Assembly (NCBI GenBank): GCA_900315265.1
Contig: OMYN01000001.1
Span: 119,546 to 183,545, forward strand
DNA length: 64,000 bases
DNA from: an uncultured Eubacteriales bacterium
Lineage (GTDB): Bacteria; Bacillota; Clostridia; Lachnospirales; Bianqueaceae
Direction of reading: 5' to 3'
Both the position numbers and the translations under genes were made by a program. The notes under the pieces are model-generated. The model saw nothing but the letters and a program-made list of their open reading frames with translations. It searched no databases and was not told where the DNA came from. Shown piece by piece: positions 18,308 through 27,094 of this stretch. Position 1 is the first letter of the stretch. The number at the start of each line of letters is the position of its first letter.

Positions 18308-19477
18308 ATGGTTGTTTTAATAAAAAACTGCCGGGTCTTCAGCCCGGAGGCCCTTGGAAAAACGGATGTCTTAGTGCTTGGAGATAAGATCGCCGCCGTC
18401 GGACCGGATCTTTCGGCCGATTTTAACGGGAAAGTACCGGTCGATATCATCGACGGAAGCGGCCTGATCATGATCCCCGGTCTGATCGATAATCATGTGC
18501 ATATTTTAGGCGGGGGCGGTGAAGGCGGCTTCAGGACCCGGACACCCGAAGCGGTCCTGACAGATTTTACTTTGAACGGGATCACGACGGTCTGCGGTCT
18601 TCTGGGAACCGACGGGGTCACCCGGAATATGGCTTCACTGGTCGCCAAGACGGAAGCGCTGAATGAAGAAGGCATCACCGCCTACTGTTATACCGGCAGT
18701 TATCATGTCCCCATCACGACGCTGACCGGTTCGGTCATGAAAGACATCATGCTGATCGACCGCTGTATCGGTGTCGGCGAGATCGCTTTGTCGGATCACC
18801 GGTCTTCGCAGCCCACCTATGAAGAGCTCAGCCGGCTGGTGGCAGACGCCCGTGTCGGAGGCATGCTGGCGGCAAAGGCGGGACTGGTGGATATCCACAT
18901 GGGAGGGGGCCCGAGGGGCCTTACCATGATCTGCCGGCTGATCCATGAAACCGAGATCCCCTACAGCCAGGTCCTTCCCACCCATATCAACCGCAGCCGC
19001 GATCTTTTCAGCGAAGGACTGGACTGGATCAAAGAGGGTGGCTACATTGACCTGACAGCCTACGGACTGGGCAAACCGTCATCGGACGTACCCGCTGCCG
19101 AAGGCTTTACCCGTATCCTGGATCAGGATCCGGCCTTTGACCATGTCACCATGTCTTCAGACGGACAAGGGTCCCTTCCCAAGTTTAACGAGAAGGGTGA
19201 CTGCATAGGCCTGGGAGTCGGGTCATCGGCCACGATCCTTGAAAATATCAAAGATGCGGTCAGGAAAGGGCTTCCTCTTGAAAAGGTGATCAAACCCGTC
19301 ACCAGCAATATAGCTTCTCTGTTGAAATTGAAGGGAAAGGGACGGATAGCGGCCGGTTATGACGCTGACCTTGTCCTTTTGGACGAACGATCACTTGACC
19401 TGGTAGGTCTGGTCGCAAAAGGCCGGATCCTGGTCCGGGATACCAAGGCCGTTGTAAAGGGAACTTTCGAGATTTAA
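18308..19477 (+). CDS. iadA: Isoaspartyl dipeptidase (beta-aspartyl-peptidase)
   Basis: 389 residues, a full-length amidohydrolase that cleaves isoaspartyl dipeptides formed by protein ageing. The metal-binding HVH lies in GLIDNHVHILGGGGEGGF, followed by the IadA-specific GEIALSDHRSSQPTYEEL and a late Asp ligand segment TMSSDGQGSLP. The C-terminus returns to the small beta-sandwich (AAGYDADLVLLD) that is usual in this superfamily. It has its own promoter and converges on the glycosidase gene across a shared terminator. Confidence 0.92.
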   Translation: MVVLIKNCRVFSPEALGKTDVLVLGDKIAAVGPDLSADFNGKVPVDIIDGSGLIMIPGLIDNHVHILGGGGEGGFRTRTPEAVLTDFTLNGITTVCGLLGTDGVTRNMASLVAKTEALNEEGITAYCYTGSYHVPITTLTGSVMKDIMLIDRCIGVGEIALSDHRSSQPTYEELSRLVADARVGGMLAAKAGLVDIHMGGGPRGLTMICRLIHETEIPYSQVLPTHINRSRDLFSEGLDWIKEGGYIDLTAYGLGKPSSDVPAAEGFTRILDQDPAFDHVTMSSDGQGSLPKFNEKGDCIGLGVGSSATILENIKDAVRKGLPLEKVIKPVTSNIASLLKLKGKGRIAAGYDADLVLLDERSLDLVGLVAKGRILVRDTKAVVKGTFEI

Positions 19478-19509
19478 AAAAAGAAGGCGGAGGGGTCCTC
19501 CGTCTTCTT
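19474..19509. terminator. Shared convergent terminator between iadA and the GH78-like gene
   Basis: AAGAAGGCGGAGG (19481-19493) pairs with CCTCCGTCTTCTT (19497-19509) over 13 bases with one wobble pair. On the minus strand the hairpin is followed by a run of seven T residues, so it terminates the glycosidase gene well; on the plus strand the T tract is poor. Confidence 0.85.
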
Positions 19510-21740
19510 CAATAGGCGTTCTGGATACGGCGGCCCGGATCTTTGATCAGCCGGGTCCCCGGATCTTTGATACCAGTCAGGGAAGGACTGATAAGGGTCC
19601 CTTCCTTGCGGATATCCACACAGTATTTAAGATATAGATAGACAGGGACCGCAGACCAGCCGTGGCACAAGCTTCCGGCTTTATCAAAGTCATCAGCTCC
19701 CTGAATGGTCTCCCAGAAGGTCGTGGCTCCATTTCGAAGCATGAAGCCGAAATCGCGGGCAATAGTATCAAAAACCAAGCGGGCGTAGGCATCGGGCCTT
19801 TTAAGCAAAGCCTCAAATTTAAAAATACTGTGGCTGAGAGAAATGGGGACCAGTTCCCGGTCCGTATTTTCTGCAAGGCTGGCAGCAAAACGATTCGCTG
19901 GGGCCGTATTCTTGGCGGTGATCGTGCCGGCGGCCAGACTTTTCAGGACCGTATCCAGGACCGTGTCGGGCACCAGGCCGGATTCTACGGCTAAAGCCTG
20001 GGTCAGCTCGCAGTAATGATAGATTTTCGGGACTTTAGGCTCATAAAAGCTGGCATAGCAGCCCCGCTGAGGGTCGTAGAAGATCTGGTGGACATTTTGA
20101 GCCAGTTTATGGGCGCTTTCCAGGTAAGAAGCGGCCTTGAGCTGGCTGCCCAAAGACATTTCAAGGGAAGAAAGCGAAGTCAGTCCCATGATGACAAAGC
20201 ACTGGAGAGGAGCATCATAGTAGGTGTTTTCCTCCGTGCAGGGATGGTCGCCTGAAAGGCCGGGTTCCCATTCGTAATAATTCCAGTAGGCGGGGCTGAC
20301 AAAACGCGGGATCAGACCGGTCGGATCGATCCTTGCGATGAAGCCGTCTGCTATATCGCGGCAGACATCGAGCAGGCCCTTGACGGTCATGAAATCGTCG
20401 GAATATTTGAAATATTCCGCGACCTGAACCAGATAGATGGCGGAGTAGCAGGGAATGGTCCGGTAAAAGCGGCCGGGAGCGATCAGCTCCAAAAGGTGGT
20501 CGGAACGGAGGCTTTTAGCGATCACCTGAAGACTGGACGCGGCAAAACGGTATTCATCAAAAGCCAGGTAACCGCACAGCATCTGGTTGCGGCTGTCCAT
20601 GGTATAAAGGGACTGTTCCCTCCAGGGGCAGTCTTCGTAGTGATCATGCATGCAGGCCTGAAGGGTGCGGACACCGGTCCGGAAGATCTGCTCATGCAGG
20701 TTATCGGCGCAGGTAAATTCATGGATCTGTTCCAGAGGATAAAAGACCGGGGTCATACCGGCGTAGTAGAGGATCGCCGAAGGAGCGTCTATGTGCAGCT
20801 CCAAGTACCGCACTCCCATGCGTTTCAAGGGGTAATAGAAAACGGTACGCCCTTTGGGAAGATGCAGGCAGGAGGCAAATTCGCGGTCATCGATCCGCTC
20901 GCGGACATGCATATCATCCAGCTGCTCGCCCCAGCCGACCCTGACTTGGCAATCTTCGGGCACGGAAATATCCAGGAGCAGGTAACCGACCAGCTCTCTT
21001 CCAAGATCTATGATCCAGTCATTGGCATCCAGACGGATCCCTTCCTGACTGGGAAGGGCCGGGGCAGGTACTGGTTTTTCCAGCTGGCGCCAGGCCAGCT
21101 GCATACGCTGGCCGCAGCTTTTGCTTACGTTTTCCGGCGACTCCAGAAAACGGCCGGCTGCGCATACCTTGGCAGGACAGGGAGGATCGACGGTCAGCCT
21201 TTTATTAGGACGGGGATACAGATCCCCGGCTCCCTGTTCGTAACCGGGAGCCTGTACGGCCGGCACCGGATCATCGGTAAGCGGGCGGGCGGTGTATTCA
21301 AATGAGAAGCCGATCTGAGTGCTGACATAGGGGACTTTTTCTTTCCAGCGGGTGTCGAGCCGGACTGGAAAACCGGGGCCGGATACCAGCAGTTCTTCTT
21401 CTTTTTCAAAAAGAGCAAAGACGGCTTCGGCAGGATAGGTCCGGTATAAGAAACTGTCTTCTCCCTGCCAGTAGGCTGTCAGGCGGAAACTGTTTTCGCC
21501 CGGGCGGACATACGGATCCAGATCGATCTCGTCATAGATCCTCCAGTCCGGATAATCGGGGAAGCCGCCGCTGGCGGCATAGGTATCGTTGATATACAAA
21601 ACGTAGGCACTCGATACATGTACAAAACAGCGAACGTCTTTTGCATCACTCACATCGAAACGGCTGCTGAATTCGATCGTCTGATTAACGAAGCTTCCAT
21701 CCGGATGCCAGATGGGAAGCGCATTTTCAAAAGGCTGCAT
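19509..21740 (-). CDS. GH78-like alpha-L-rhamnosidase family glycosidase, cytoplasmic
   Basis: 743 residues without a signal peptide. The N-terminal half is beta-rich accessory domains (FVHVSSAYVLYINDTYAASG, WIIDLGRELVGYLLLDI, RYLELHI). The (alpha/alpha)6 catalytic domain begins near residue 345: DHYEDCPWREQSLYTMDSRNQML carries the acidic motif expected for GH78, and ATTFWETIQG...SLCHGWSAVPVYLYL is the conserved C-terminal active-site segment. It would act on imported rhamnosylated oligosaccharides; the exact substrate is unknown. The start is ATG 21740 with AAGGGGG upstream, in preference to a TTG six codons earlier that lies on the other side of that site. A TTGACA at 21801-21796 on this strand is a possible -35. 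Confidence 0.72.
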   Translation of the reverse strand: MQPFENALPIWHPDGSFVNQTIEFSSRFDVSDAKDVRCFVHVSSAYVLYINDTYAASGGFPDYPDWRIYDEIDLDPYVRPGENSFRLTAYWQGEDSFLYRTYPAEAVFALFEKEEELLVSGPGFPVRLDTRWKEKVPYVSTQIGFSFEYTARPLTDDPVPAVQAPGYEQGAGDLYPRPNKRLTVDPPCPAKVCAAGRFLESPENVSKSCGQRMQLAWRQLEKPVPAPALPSQEGIRLDANDWIIDLGRELVGYLLLDISVPEDCQVRVGWGEQLDDMHVRERIDDREFASCLHLPKGRTVFYYPLKRMGVRYLELHIDAPSAILYYAGMTPVFYPLEQIHEFTCADNLHEQIFRTGVRTLQACMHDHYEDCPWREQSLYTMDSRNQMLCGYLAFDEYRFAASSLQVIAKSLRSDHLLELIAPGRFYRTIPCYSAIYLVQVAEYFKYSDDFMTVKGLLDVCRDIADGFIARIDPTGLIPRFVSPAYWNYYEWEPGLSGDHPCTEENTYYDAPLQCFVIMGLTSLSSLEMSLGSQLKAASYLESAHKLAQNVHQIFYDPQRGCYASFYEPKVPKIYHYCELTQALAVESGLVPDTVLDTVLKSLAAGTITAKNTAPANRFAASLAENTDRELVPISLSHSIFKFEALLKRPDAYARLVFDTIARDFGFMLRNGATTFWETIQGADDFDKAGSLCHGWSAVPVYLYLKYCVDIRKEGTLISPSLTGIKDPGTRLIKDPGRRIQNAY

Positions 21741-21816
21741 ACGAGACCCCCTTATCAAGATAATTTGCTTAAATGTGACCTTTTATAAGGGTTTTGTCAA
21801 GCGGGAACGTGTAAAA

Positions 21817-21846
21817 TTGCTTCCGCGGAATCGTCTGTGTTACAAT
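21817..21846 (+). promoter_or_regulatory. Promoter of the methyltransferase-hslO pair
   Basis: TTGCTT (21817-21822), 18-base spacer, TACAAT (21841-21846), about 30 bases before the ATG. Confidence 0.6.
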
Positions 21847-21875
21847 AAGCCGACCAAGAAAAAGGAGGCCTGTTC

Positions 21876-22667
21876 ATGTACGAGGATTTTGCCAGGGTAT
21901 ATGATGAATTTATGACCACGATCCCCTATACACAATGGGCGGATTATGCGGAGACCTTGTGGAAACACTACAAGATCGGCTATGAGAAAGATCAGAAAGA
22001 AAAGCCTTCGCTGGTCCTGGATCTTGCCTGCGGAACGGGAAGCCTGACCGTGGAACTGGCTAAAAGGGGCTACGACATGATCGGGGCCGATTCTTCCATG
22101 GATATGCTCAACTGCGCGCGCGATAAAATGGCCAGTGAGGGAGTCCTGGACAAGATCCTCCTTCTGGAGCAGGACATGAGGGAGTTTGAGCTGTACGGAA
22201 CGGTGGAAAGTATACTGTGCACCTGCGACAGCCTGAATTATCTGCTGGAGGAAGAGGATCTTTTGAAGGTTTTCCGGCTGGCTGAAAATTATCTGGATCC
22301 AGGCGGCCTTTTTTTGTTCGATATGAACACGGAGTACAAGTACAAACAGCTTTTGGGCGACAGGACCTTTGCCGATACGACGGATGACGCGGCCTTTATC
22401 TGGCAGAATTACTATTATGATGACGACAGGATCAACGAATATCAGCTGACCCTGTTTGAAAAAGTAGGCGATCTGTACCGGAGGACCCGGGAGGATCATC
22501 TGCAGAAGGCATATGACCCTGAACAGGTCACGGACCTTCTGCAAAAGGCTGGGCTGAAGACGGAAGGGGTGCTGGATGCCTTTACGCTGGAGCCTGCCCG
22601 GCCGGATTCGGAACGGATCACTTTTGCAGCCCGCGAAACCTACAATAAGGAGAAATTTTATGGGTGA
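21876..22667 (+). CDS. Class I SAM-dependent methyltransferase
   Basis: 263 residues. Motif I is LVLDLACGTGSL (about residues 47-58), motif II ends in GADSS, and a post-II strand reads FLFDMNTE. It matches the methyltransferase commonly encoded just upstream of Hsp33 in clostridia; substrate unknown. AAGGAGG lies before the ATG. Its stop overlaps the hslO start by 8 bases, so the two are translationally coupled. Confidence 0.8.
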   Translation: MYEDFARVYDEFMTTIPYTQWADYAETLWKHYKIGYEKDQKEKPSLVLDLACGTGSLTVELAKRGYDMIGADSSMDMLNCARDKMASEGVLDKILLLEQDMREFELYGTVESILCTCDSLNYLLEEEDLLKVFRLAENYLDPGGLFLFDMNTEYKYKQLLGDRTFADTTDDAAFIWQNYYYDDDRINEYQLTLFEKVGDLYRRTREDHLQKAYDPEQVTDLLQKAGLKTEGVLDAFTLEPARPDSERITFAARETYNKEKFYG

Positions 22668-23541
22668 TTATGTTATTCGAGGAACGGCAGCGGACGGACA
22701 GATCCGCGCTTTTGCCTGTGATGTGACGCTGAGCGTAGAAGAAGGAAGGATGCGTCATGACTCCAGCCCTGTCGCCACCGCGGTGCTGGGCCGTACGATG
22801 GCGGCGGCCGCCATGCTGTCCTGTGATCTGAAAGACAAGGATGAGTCTATTACCATCAGTATCGCCGGAAACGGACCTCTGGGCAAGGTCATCGCTATCG
22901 GCGACGGAGCCGGACGGGTCCGGGGCTATGTGCAGAACCCCAAGGTAGATCTGCCTCCTAAAAGCAAGGGGCATCTGGATGTAGCCAGAGCTATCGGCAT
23001 CGGTGTCATGAGTGTTATCAAAGATCTTGGACTGAAGGAACCTTACATAGGAACGACTCATCTGGTCAGCAGCGAGATCGGCGAGGATCTGGCTTATTAC
23101 TTTGCCGAATCCGAACAGATCCCTTCCGCGGTCGCCTTAAGTGTACTGATGACCCCGGAGCATACCGTGTGGACAGCCGGAGGTTATCTGATCCAGCTGA
23201 TGCCCGGAGCTACGGAGGAAACTGCGGCTATCCTGGAAGAAAGAGTTAAAAAGTTCCCCCAGCTGTCTCATTTTCTGGCGGAAGGCCATACCCCGGAAGA
23301 GGTGCTGGCTATCCTTCTGGAGAACATGGACTTTAAGAACAACGGACAGGTGCCTTATCACTTTGAGTGTGACTGCAGCAAACACCGTTTTGCCAACGGA
23401 TTGGCCAGCCTGGGAGAAAAAGAACTGACAACACTGATCGAAGAAGGGCAGCCGATCGAGACGACCTGCAATTTCTGCGGTCAGAAATATTATTTCACGG
23501 TGGATGAATTAAAAGCCATCCGGGCCGGAAGCCGCCGTTGA
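22660..23541 (+). CDS. hslO: Redox-regulated holdase chaperone Hsp33
   Basis: 293 residues, the expected length. The N-terminal domain begins MGDYVIRGTAADGQIRAF, and the C-terminal zinc redox switch is intact: FECDCSKHRF and TTCNFCGQKY give the CxC...CxxC four-cysteine set. Oxidation of these cysteines releases zinc and activates chaperone function. The start at 22660 is the ATG inside the upstream stop overlap with AAGGAG upstream; the frame extends further upstream but is covered by the methyltransferase. Confidence 0.95.
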   Translation: MGDYVIRGTAADGQIRAFACDVTLSVEEGRMRHDSSPVATAVLGRTMAAAAMLSCDLKDKDESITISIAGNGPLGKVIAIGDGAGRVRGYVQNPKVDLPPKSKGHLDVARAIGIGVMSVIKDLGLKEPYIGTTHLVSSEIGEDLAYYFAESEQIPSAVALSVLMTPEHTVWTAGGYLIQLMPGATEETAAILEERVKKFPQLSHFLAEGHTPEEVLAILLENMDFKNNGQVPYHFECDCSKHRFANGLASLGEKELTTLIEEGQPIETTCNFCGQKYYFTVDELKAIRAGSRR

Positions 23542-23583
23542 ATTAATAAAGTAGTCTTGATAAAAACATAACATAAATATCCG

Positions 23584-23613
23584 TTGACAAATATCAGATG
23601 CTTATGGTACATT
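23584..23613 (+). promoter_or_regulatory. Promoter of the oxidoreductase-isomerase pair
   Basis: A perfect -35 TTGACA (23584-23589), 18-base spacer, TACATT (23608-23613). A cre-like operator follows at once. Confidence 0.6.
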
Positions 23614-23620
23614 TGATGCA

Positions 23621-23635
23621 ATGTAAACGATTTAA
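23621..23635 (+). promoter_or_regulatory. cre-like (CcpA/LacI-family) operator near the transcription start
   Basis: ATGTAAACGATTTAA matches the cre consensus WTGNAANCGNWNNCW at all fixed positions except the late C. It lies 7 bases after the -10 box, where a bound repressor would block initiation. The same arrangement recurs at 25842. Confidence 0.5.
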
Positions 23636-23771
23636 GAGCAGAAGTTTTGTGCATCCCTTATAGAGCTTTAAGTATAGCGGCGGGGGGATAAACAAAGTGC
23701 CTGTTCTGAGATCGGGAGTTGTCCTAAGATAGCTCTATCCCTTGTTTTTACTGTGTGTTAGGAGGAAATTT

Positions 23772-24866
23772 ATGTCTGACAAAATCAAAGTCGGGATCAT
23801 TGGATGCGGCGGTATTGCCAACGGAAAGCATCTTCCGTCTCTGAAGACCCAGTTCGACCGCCTTGAGATCGTCGCTTTCTGCGATATCATCAAGGAAAGA
23901 GCCGTTAAGGCTGCCAAAGAATACGGGACTCCGGATGCGAAAGTTTATACCGATTATCGTGAGATGCTGCAGGATCCTTCCATTCAGACCGTTCACGTAC
24001 TGACCCCCAACGTTTCCCACTGCGAGCTTACCTGCGCAGCTCTTCTGGCAGGCAAGGATGTTATCTGCGAGAAACCTATGGCAGCAACTCCCGCTGACGC
24101 CAAGAAGATGCTTGACGCCCGCGACAAGAGCGGAAAGATCCTTACCATCGGTTATCAGAACCGCTGCCGTCAGGATTCCCTGGCTCTGAAAAAACTGTGC
24201 GACGAAGGGGCTCTGGGCGAGATCTATTACGCAAAAGCTCATGCAATCCGCCGCCGCGGCGTTCCCACCTGGGGCGTATTCCCCAACAAGGCCCTGCAGG
24301 GAGGCGGACCGCTGATCGATATCGGAACTCATTCTCTTGACCTTACTCTGTGGTGCATGAACAACTACAAACCCAGAAGCGTCATGGGTGCATCCTTCCA
24401 GAAACTGGGCCCCTATCTGGAACCCGGCAACCAGGGCAACATGATGGGCGTTTGGGATCCCAAGACCTTTGAGGTAGAGGATTCCGCATTCGGTTTCGTT
24501 ACCATGGAGAACGGAGCTGTCATCGTCATCGAGGCTTCCTGGGCCCTGAATACTTTGGATACATCCGAAGCAATGACCGAGCTGTGCGGGACCAAGGCCG
24601 GCGCGGATATGAAAGACGGTCTGCGTATCAACAAGATCGTTGCCGACAAGATGACCACCATGAAACTGGACACTGCTACTCCCAAGGGAGTTGATTTCTT
24701 CCCCGGCGCTGCGGTTCCGGCACCTGTTTACGAGTGCCAGCGTTTCTATGATGCCGTTGAAGGCAAAGGCACTCCGGTCGTTAAACCGGAAGAGGCTTAT
24801 GTCGTTACTCAGATCCTGGACGCTGTTTACCGTTCCGCTGAGACCGGCAAGCTGGTAGAGTTCTAA
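23772..24866 (+). CDS. Gfo/Idh/MocA family oxidoreductase
   Basis: 364 residues. The N-terminal Rossmann fold starts VGIIGCGGIANGKHLPSL, the catalytic EKPMA motif follows (CEKPMAATPADAKKML), and the C-terminal half contains GGGPLIDIGTHSLDLTLW with the conserved Asp and His. It is an NAD(P)-dependent sugar or cyclitol dehydrogenase; the substrate cannot be told from sequence. The start at 23772 follows AGGAGG. Grouped with two sugar-isomerase-type TIM barrels, it fits a pathway that isomerises and oxidises an unusual sugar, polyol or glycoside-derived keto-sugar. Confidence 0.85.
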   Translation: MSDKIKVGIIGCGGIANGKHLPSLKTQFDRLEIVAFCDIIKERAVKAAKEYGTPDAKVYTDYREMLQDPSIQTVHVLTPNVSHCELTCAALLAGKDVICEKPMAATPADAKKMLDARDKSGKILTIGYQNRCRQDSLALKKLCDEGALGEIYYAKAHAIRRRGVPTWGVFPNKALQGGGPLIDIGTHSLDLTLWCMNNYKPRSVMGASFQKLGPYLEPGNQGNMMGVWDPKTFEVEDSAFGFVTMENGAVIVIEASWALNTLDTSEAMTELCGTKAGADMKDGLRINKIVADKMTTMKLDTATPKGVDFFPGAAVPAPVYECQRFYDAVEGKGTPVVKPEEAYVVTQILDAVYRSAETGKLVEF

Positions 24867-24938
24867 TTTATGTGAATCAAAGGGCGGGGCGCGTGTTCGT
24901 TCCGCTCTTATTAAAAAATATCAGGAGGGATAGATTGT

Positions 24939-25775
24939 ATGGATAAAGTTTATCTTCAGACCTATTCTCTGCAGGACCACATGTTCACCGAATTCAAAGA
25001 GTCCCTGAAAAAAGTAGCCGACATCGGTTACGCAGGCGTTGAATTCGCAGGCAGCAACTACGGCAACCTTCCGGCGGCCGAGCTGAAAGCTTATATGAAG
25101 GAAATCGGCCTGGAGCCCCTTTCTTCTCATGTCGGCTACGAGAACCTGGAACGGGACATCCCCTATCTGGCAGAACTCGGAGCAAAATATATCGTTGCTC
25201 CCGGAGCTCCCATGGGCACCAAGGAAGAGGTTCTGACCACGGCTAAAGAGATGAACCGCATCGGTAAGATCGCACTGGAAAACGGTCTGAAACTCGGGTA
25301 TCATAACCACACCCATGAGTTCGGCAAAGTCGACGGTGATAAGAGCGCAGAAGAGCTGCTGATCGAAAACACCGATCCGGATCTGGTATTTATCGAACTG
25401 GATGTAGGCTGGGCTACCTGTGCCGGTGTTGACGTTCCCAAGTTTATCGCCGATCATTCCGGCCGTGTAAAGATGATCCATGTCAAAGAGATGGATGCTG
25501 TTTACGGTATCGATAAACCGATGGACTTCAAGAGCCTGCCCAAAGATGCTGACGGACGTCCGATCCTGCCCGAAGAGTGGAAGCAGCACTTCCGCAAACT
25601 GCAGATGGCGGATGTTCCTACCGGAAAAGGTATCGTTGACTGGCAGAAAGTTAAATCGGTAGCGGATGCTAACGGAGCGGAAGCCTATGTGGTCGAGCGT
25701 GAGTACGACTACAAGGGCAACGATATCTTCGGCTGCGTAAAAGAAGACCTGGAAGCCCTTCGTCCCATCAAATAA
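24939..25775 (+). CDS. Sugar phosphate isomerase/epimerase family TIM-barrel protein
   Basis: 278 residues of the xylose-isomerase-like (AP endonuclease 2) fold. Likely metal ligands are in GYHNHTHEF, ELDVGWA, HVKEM and VEREY near the end. It resembles YcjR/IolE-type enzymes that work beside Gfo/Idh/MocA dehydrogenases on keto-sugars. AGGAGGGAT lies upstream of the ATG. It is 72 bases from the dehydrogenase gene and probably shares its transcript. Confidence 0.8.
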   Translation: MDKVYLQTYSLQDHMFTEFKESLKKVADIGYAGVEFAGSNYGNLPAAELKAYMKEIGLEPLSSHVGYENLERDIPYLAELGAKYIVAPGAPMGTKEEVLTTAKEMNRIGKIALENGLKLGYHNHTHEFGKVDGDKSAEELLIENTDPDLVFIELDVGWATCAGVDVPKFIADHSGRVKMIHVKEMDAVYGIDKPMDFKSLPKDADGRPILPEEWKQHFRKLQMADVPTGKGIVDWQKVKSVADANGAEAYVVEREYDYKGNDIFGCVKEDLEALRPIK

Positions 25776-25831
25776 GGCGTCAAAAGATAGAAAAATCCCC
25801 GGTAAGGGTGGCAATTCCGCCTTTTGTGCGC

Positions 25832-25856
25832 TATAATCAGAATGTAATCGTTATCA
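25832..25856 (+). promoter_or_regulatory. Promoter -10 box with a perfect cre-type operator
   Basis: TATAAT (25832-25837) is followed 4 bases later by ATGTAATCGTTATCA (25842-25856), which matches the full cre consensus WTGNAANCGNWNNCW. The -35 region is weak (TGGCAA at 25809-25814). The site lies over the likely start point, so catabolite repression or control by a local LacI-family repressor is expected. Confidence 0.65.
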
Positions 25857-25925
25857 ATAAGAGCCACCGTAAGGGACCGACCCCTGCGGCGCGCTCAGCA
25901 ATGAAATCTAAAGGAGAAATTAGGA

Positions 25926-26897
25926 ATGAAACTTGGTGTTTTGACCGTTCCGCTTTACGGAATGGACCTTGAATCGGCCCTGAAGTATCTTCACAGCATC
26001 GGCGTTCAGGCTGTAGAGCTTGGATGCGGCGGATCGCCTGGAAAGAAACATCTGGACCCGGCTGTTTATCTGCATAATAAAGAAAACCAGAAAAAGCTCA
26101 AAGAGATCCTGGCTGAAAACGAGATCGAGATCGCGGCTATTTCCGCTCACGGCAACGCAGTTCACCCCAACAAGGAACATGCGGCTGCTATGAAACAGGA
26201 TTTTGAAAATGCGGTTATGCTGGCAGAAGAACTGGGTGTTTCCACCGTTGTTGACTTCTCCGGATGCCCCGGCGATTCTCCTACTTCTCAGTACCCCAAC
26301 TGGGTCACCTGCACCTGGCCGGATGATTTCAAGACCATCCTTAAGTATCAGTGGGAAGAGGTCCTGATTCCTTACTGGCAGAACGAAGTTAAATTCATGA
26401 GAGAGCACGGCATTCATCGTGTCGCTTTCGAAATGCACCCCGGATTCTGCGTTTACAACCCCGAGACCTGCCTGAAACTGCGTGATGCAGTCGGACCGGA
26501 GATCGGCGCAAACGTTGACCCCAGCCATCTGATCTGGCAGGGTATCGATCCCTGCGCGGCCATCGACGTTCTGGGCAAAGCCGGAGCCATCTATCACTTC
26601 CACGCAAAGGATACCTATGTAGATCCTTATAAGACCGCTGTCAACGGTGTTCTGGATACCAAACCCTTCGATCGCATGAGCGAGCGCAGCTGGCTGTTCA
26701 GAAGCGTCGGCTACGGCCATGATGAGTTCTACTGGAAGAAGATCATTTCCGCCCTGCGCATGGTCGGCTATGACGGAGTCATCTCCATCGAGCACGAAGA
26801 CGGTCTGATGAGCGTTAAGGAAGGCCTTGAAAAGGCTGTTTCCGTTCTGAAGGACGCCATCATCTATGAGGACCCGGTCAACGAGCATTGGTGGTAA
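25926..26897 (+). CDS. Second sugar phosphate isomerase/epimerase family protein
   Basis: 323 residues, TIM barrel, not closely similar to the protein at 24939. Metal-site candidates are AFEMHPGF, GANVDPSHLIWQG, YHFHAKD and ISIEHEDGL. The C-terminal LMSVKEGLEKAVSVLKD helix is typical of this group. It has its own promoter with a perfect cre-type site and a GGAGAAATTAGG ribosome binding region, and ends at a strong terminator. Substrate unknown; probably the same catabolic route as the two upstream genes. Confidence 0.8.
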   Translation: MKLGVLTVPLYGMDLESALKYLHSIGVQAVELGCGGSPGKKHLDPAVYLHNKENQKKLKEILAENEIEIAAISAHGNAVHPNKEHAAAMKQDFENAVMLAEELGVSTVVDFSGCPGDSPTSQYPNWVTCTWPDDFKTILKYQWEEVLIPYWQNEVKFMREHGIHRVAFEMHPGFCVYNPETCLKLRDAVGPEIGANVDPSHLIWQGIDPCAAIDVLGKAGAIYHFHAKDTYVDPYKTAVNGVLDTKPFDRMSERSWLFRSVGYGHDEFYWKKIISALRMVGYDGVISIEHEDGLMSVKEGLEKAVSVLKDAIIYEDPVNEHWW

Positions 26898-26972
26898 TTT
26901 TTCCCTGATGACGGTCCCAAGGGCCGCCCTGGCGAAATGACCTGCCGTCGGCAGAAATAACAGTTAAACCAA

Positions 26973-27004
26973 ACAGGATCGGAGATGTCTCCGGTCCTGT
27001 TTTT
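26973..27004 (+). terminator. Intrinsic terminator after the second isomerase gene
   Basis: ACAGGATCGGAGA (26973-26985) pairs with TCTCCGGTCCTGT (26988-27000) with one wobble, followed by TTTT. Confidence 0.9.
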
Positions 27005-27007
27005 GAT

Positions 27008-27036
27008 TTGACGAAAGCCGGCGCGCCTGCTACAGT
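27008..27036 (+). promoter_or_regulatory. Promoter of the serine hydrolase gene
   Basis: TTGACG (27008-27013), 17-base spacer, TACAGT (27031-27036), directly after the upstream terminator. Confidence 0.65.
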
Positions 27037-27094
27037 CAGAGCCGAATAAAGGAACTTTTCTGAAAAAAGGAGCTTTTCTGAAAGGAGAAGGGAT

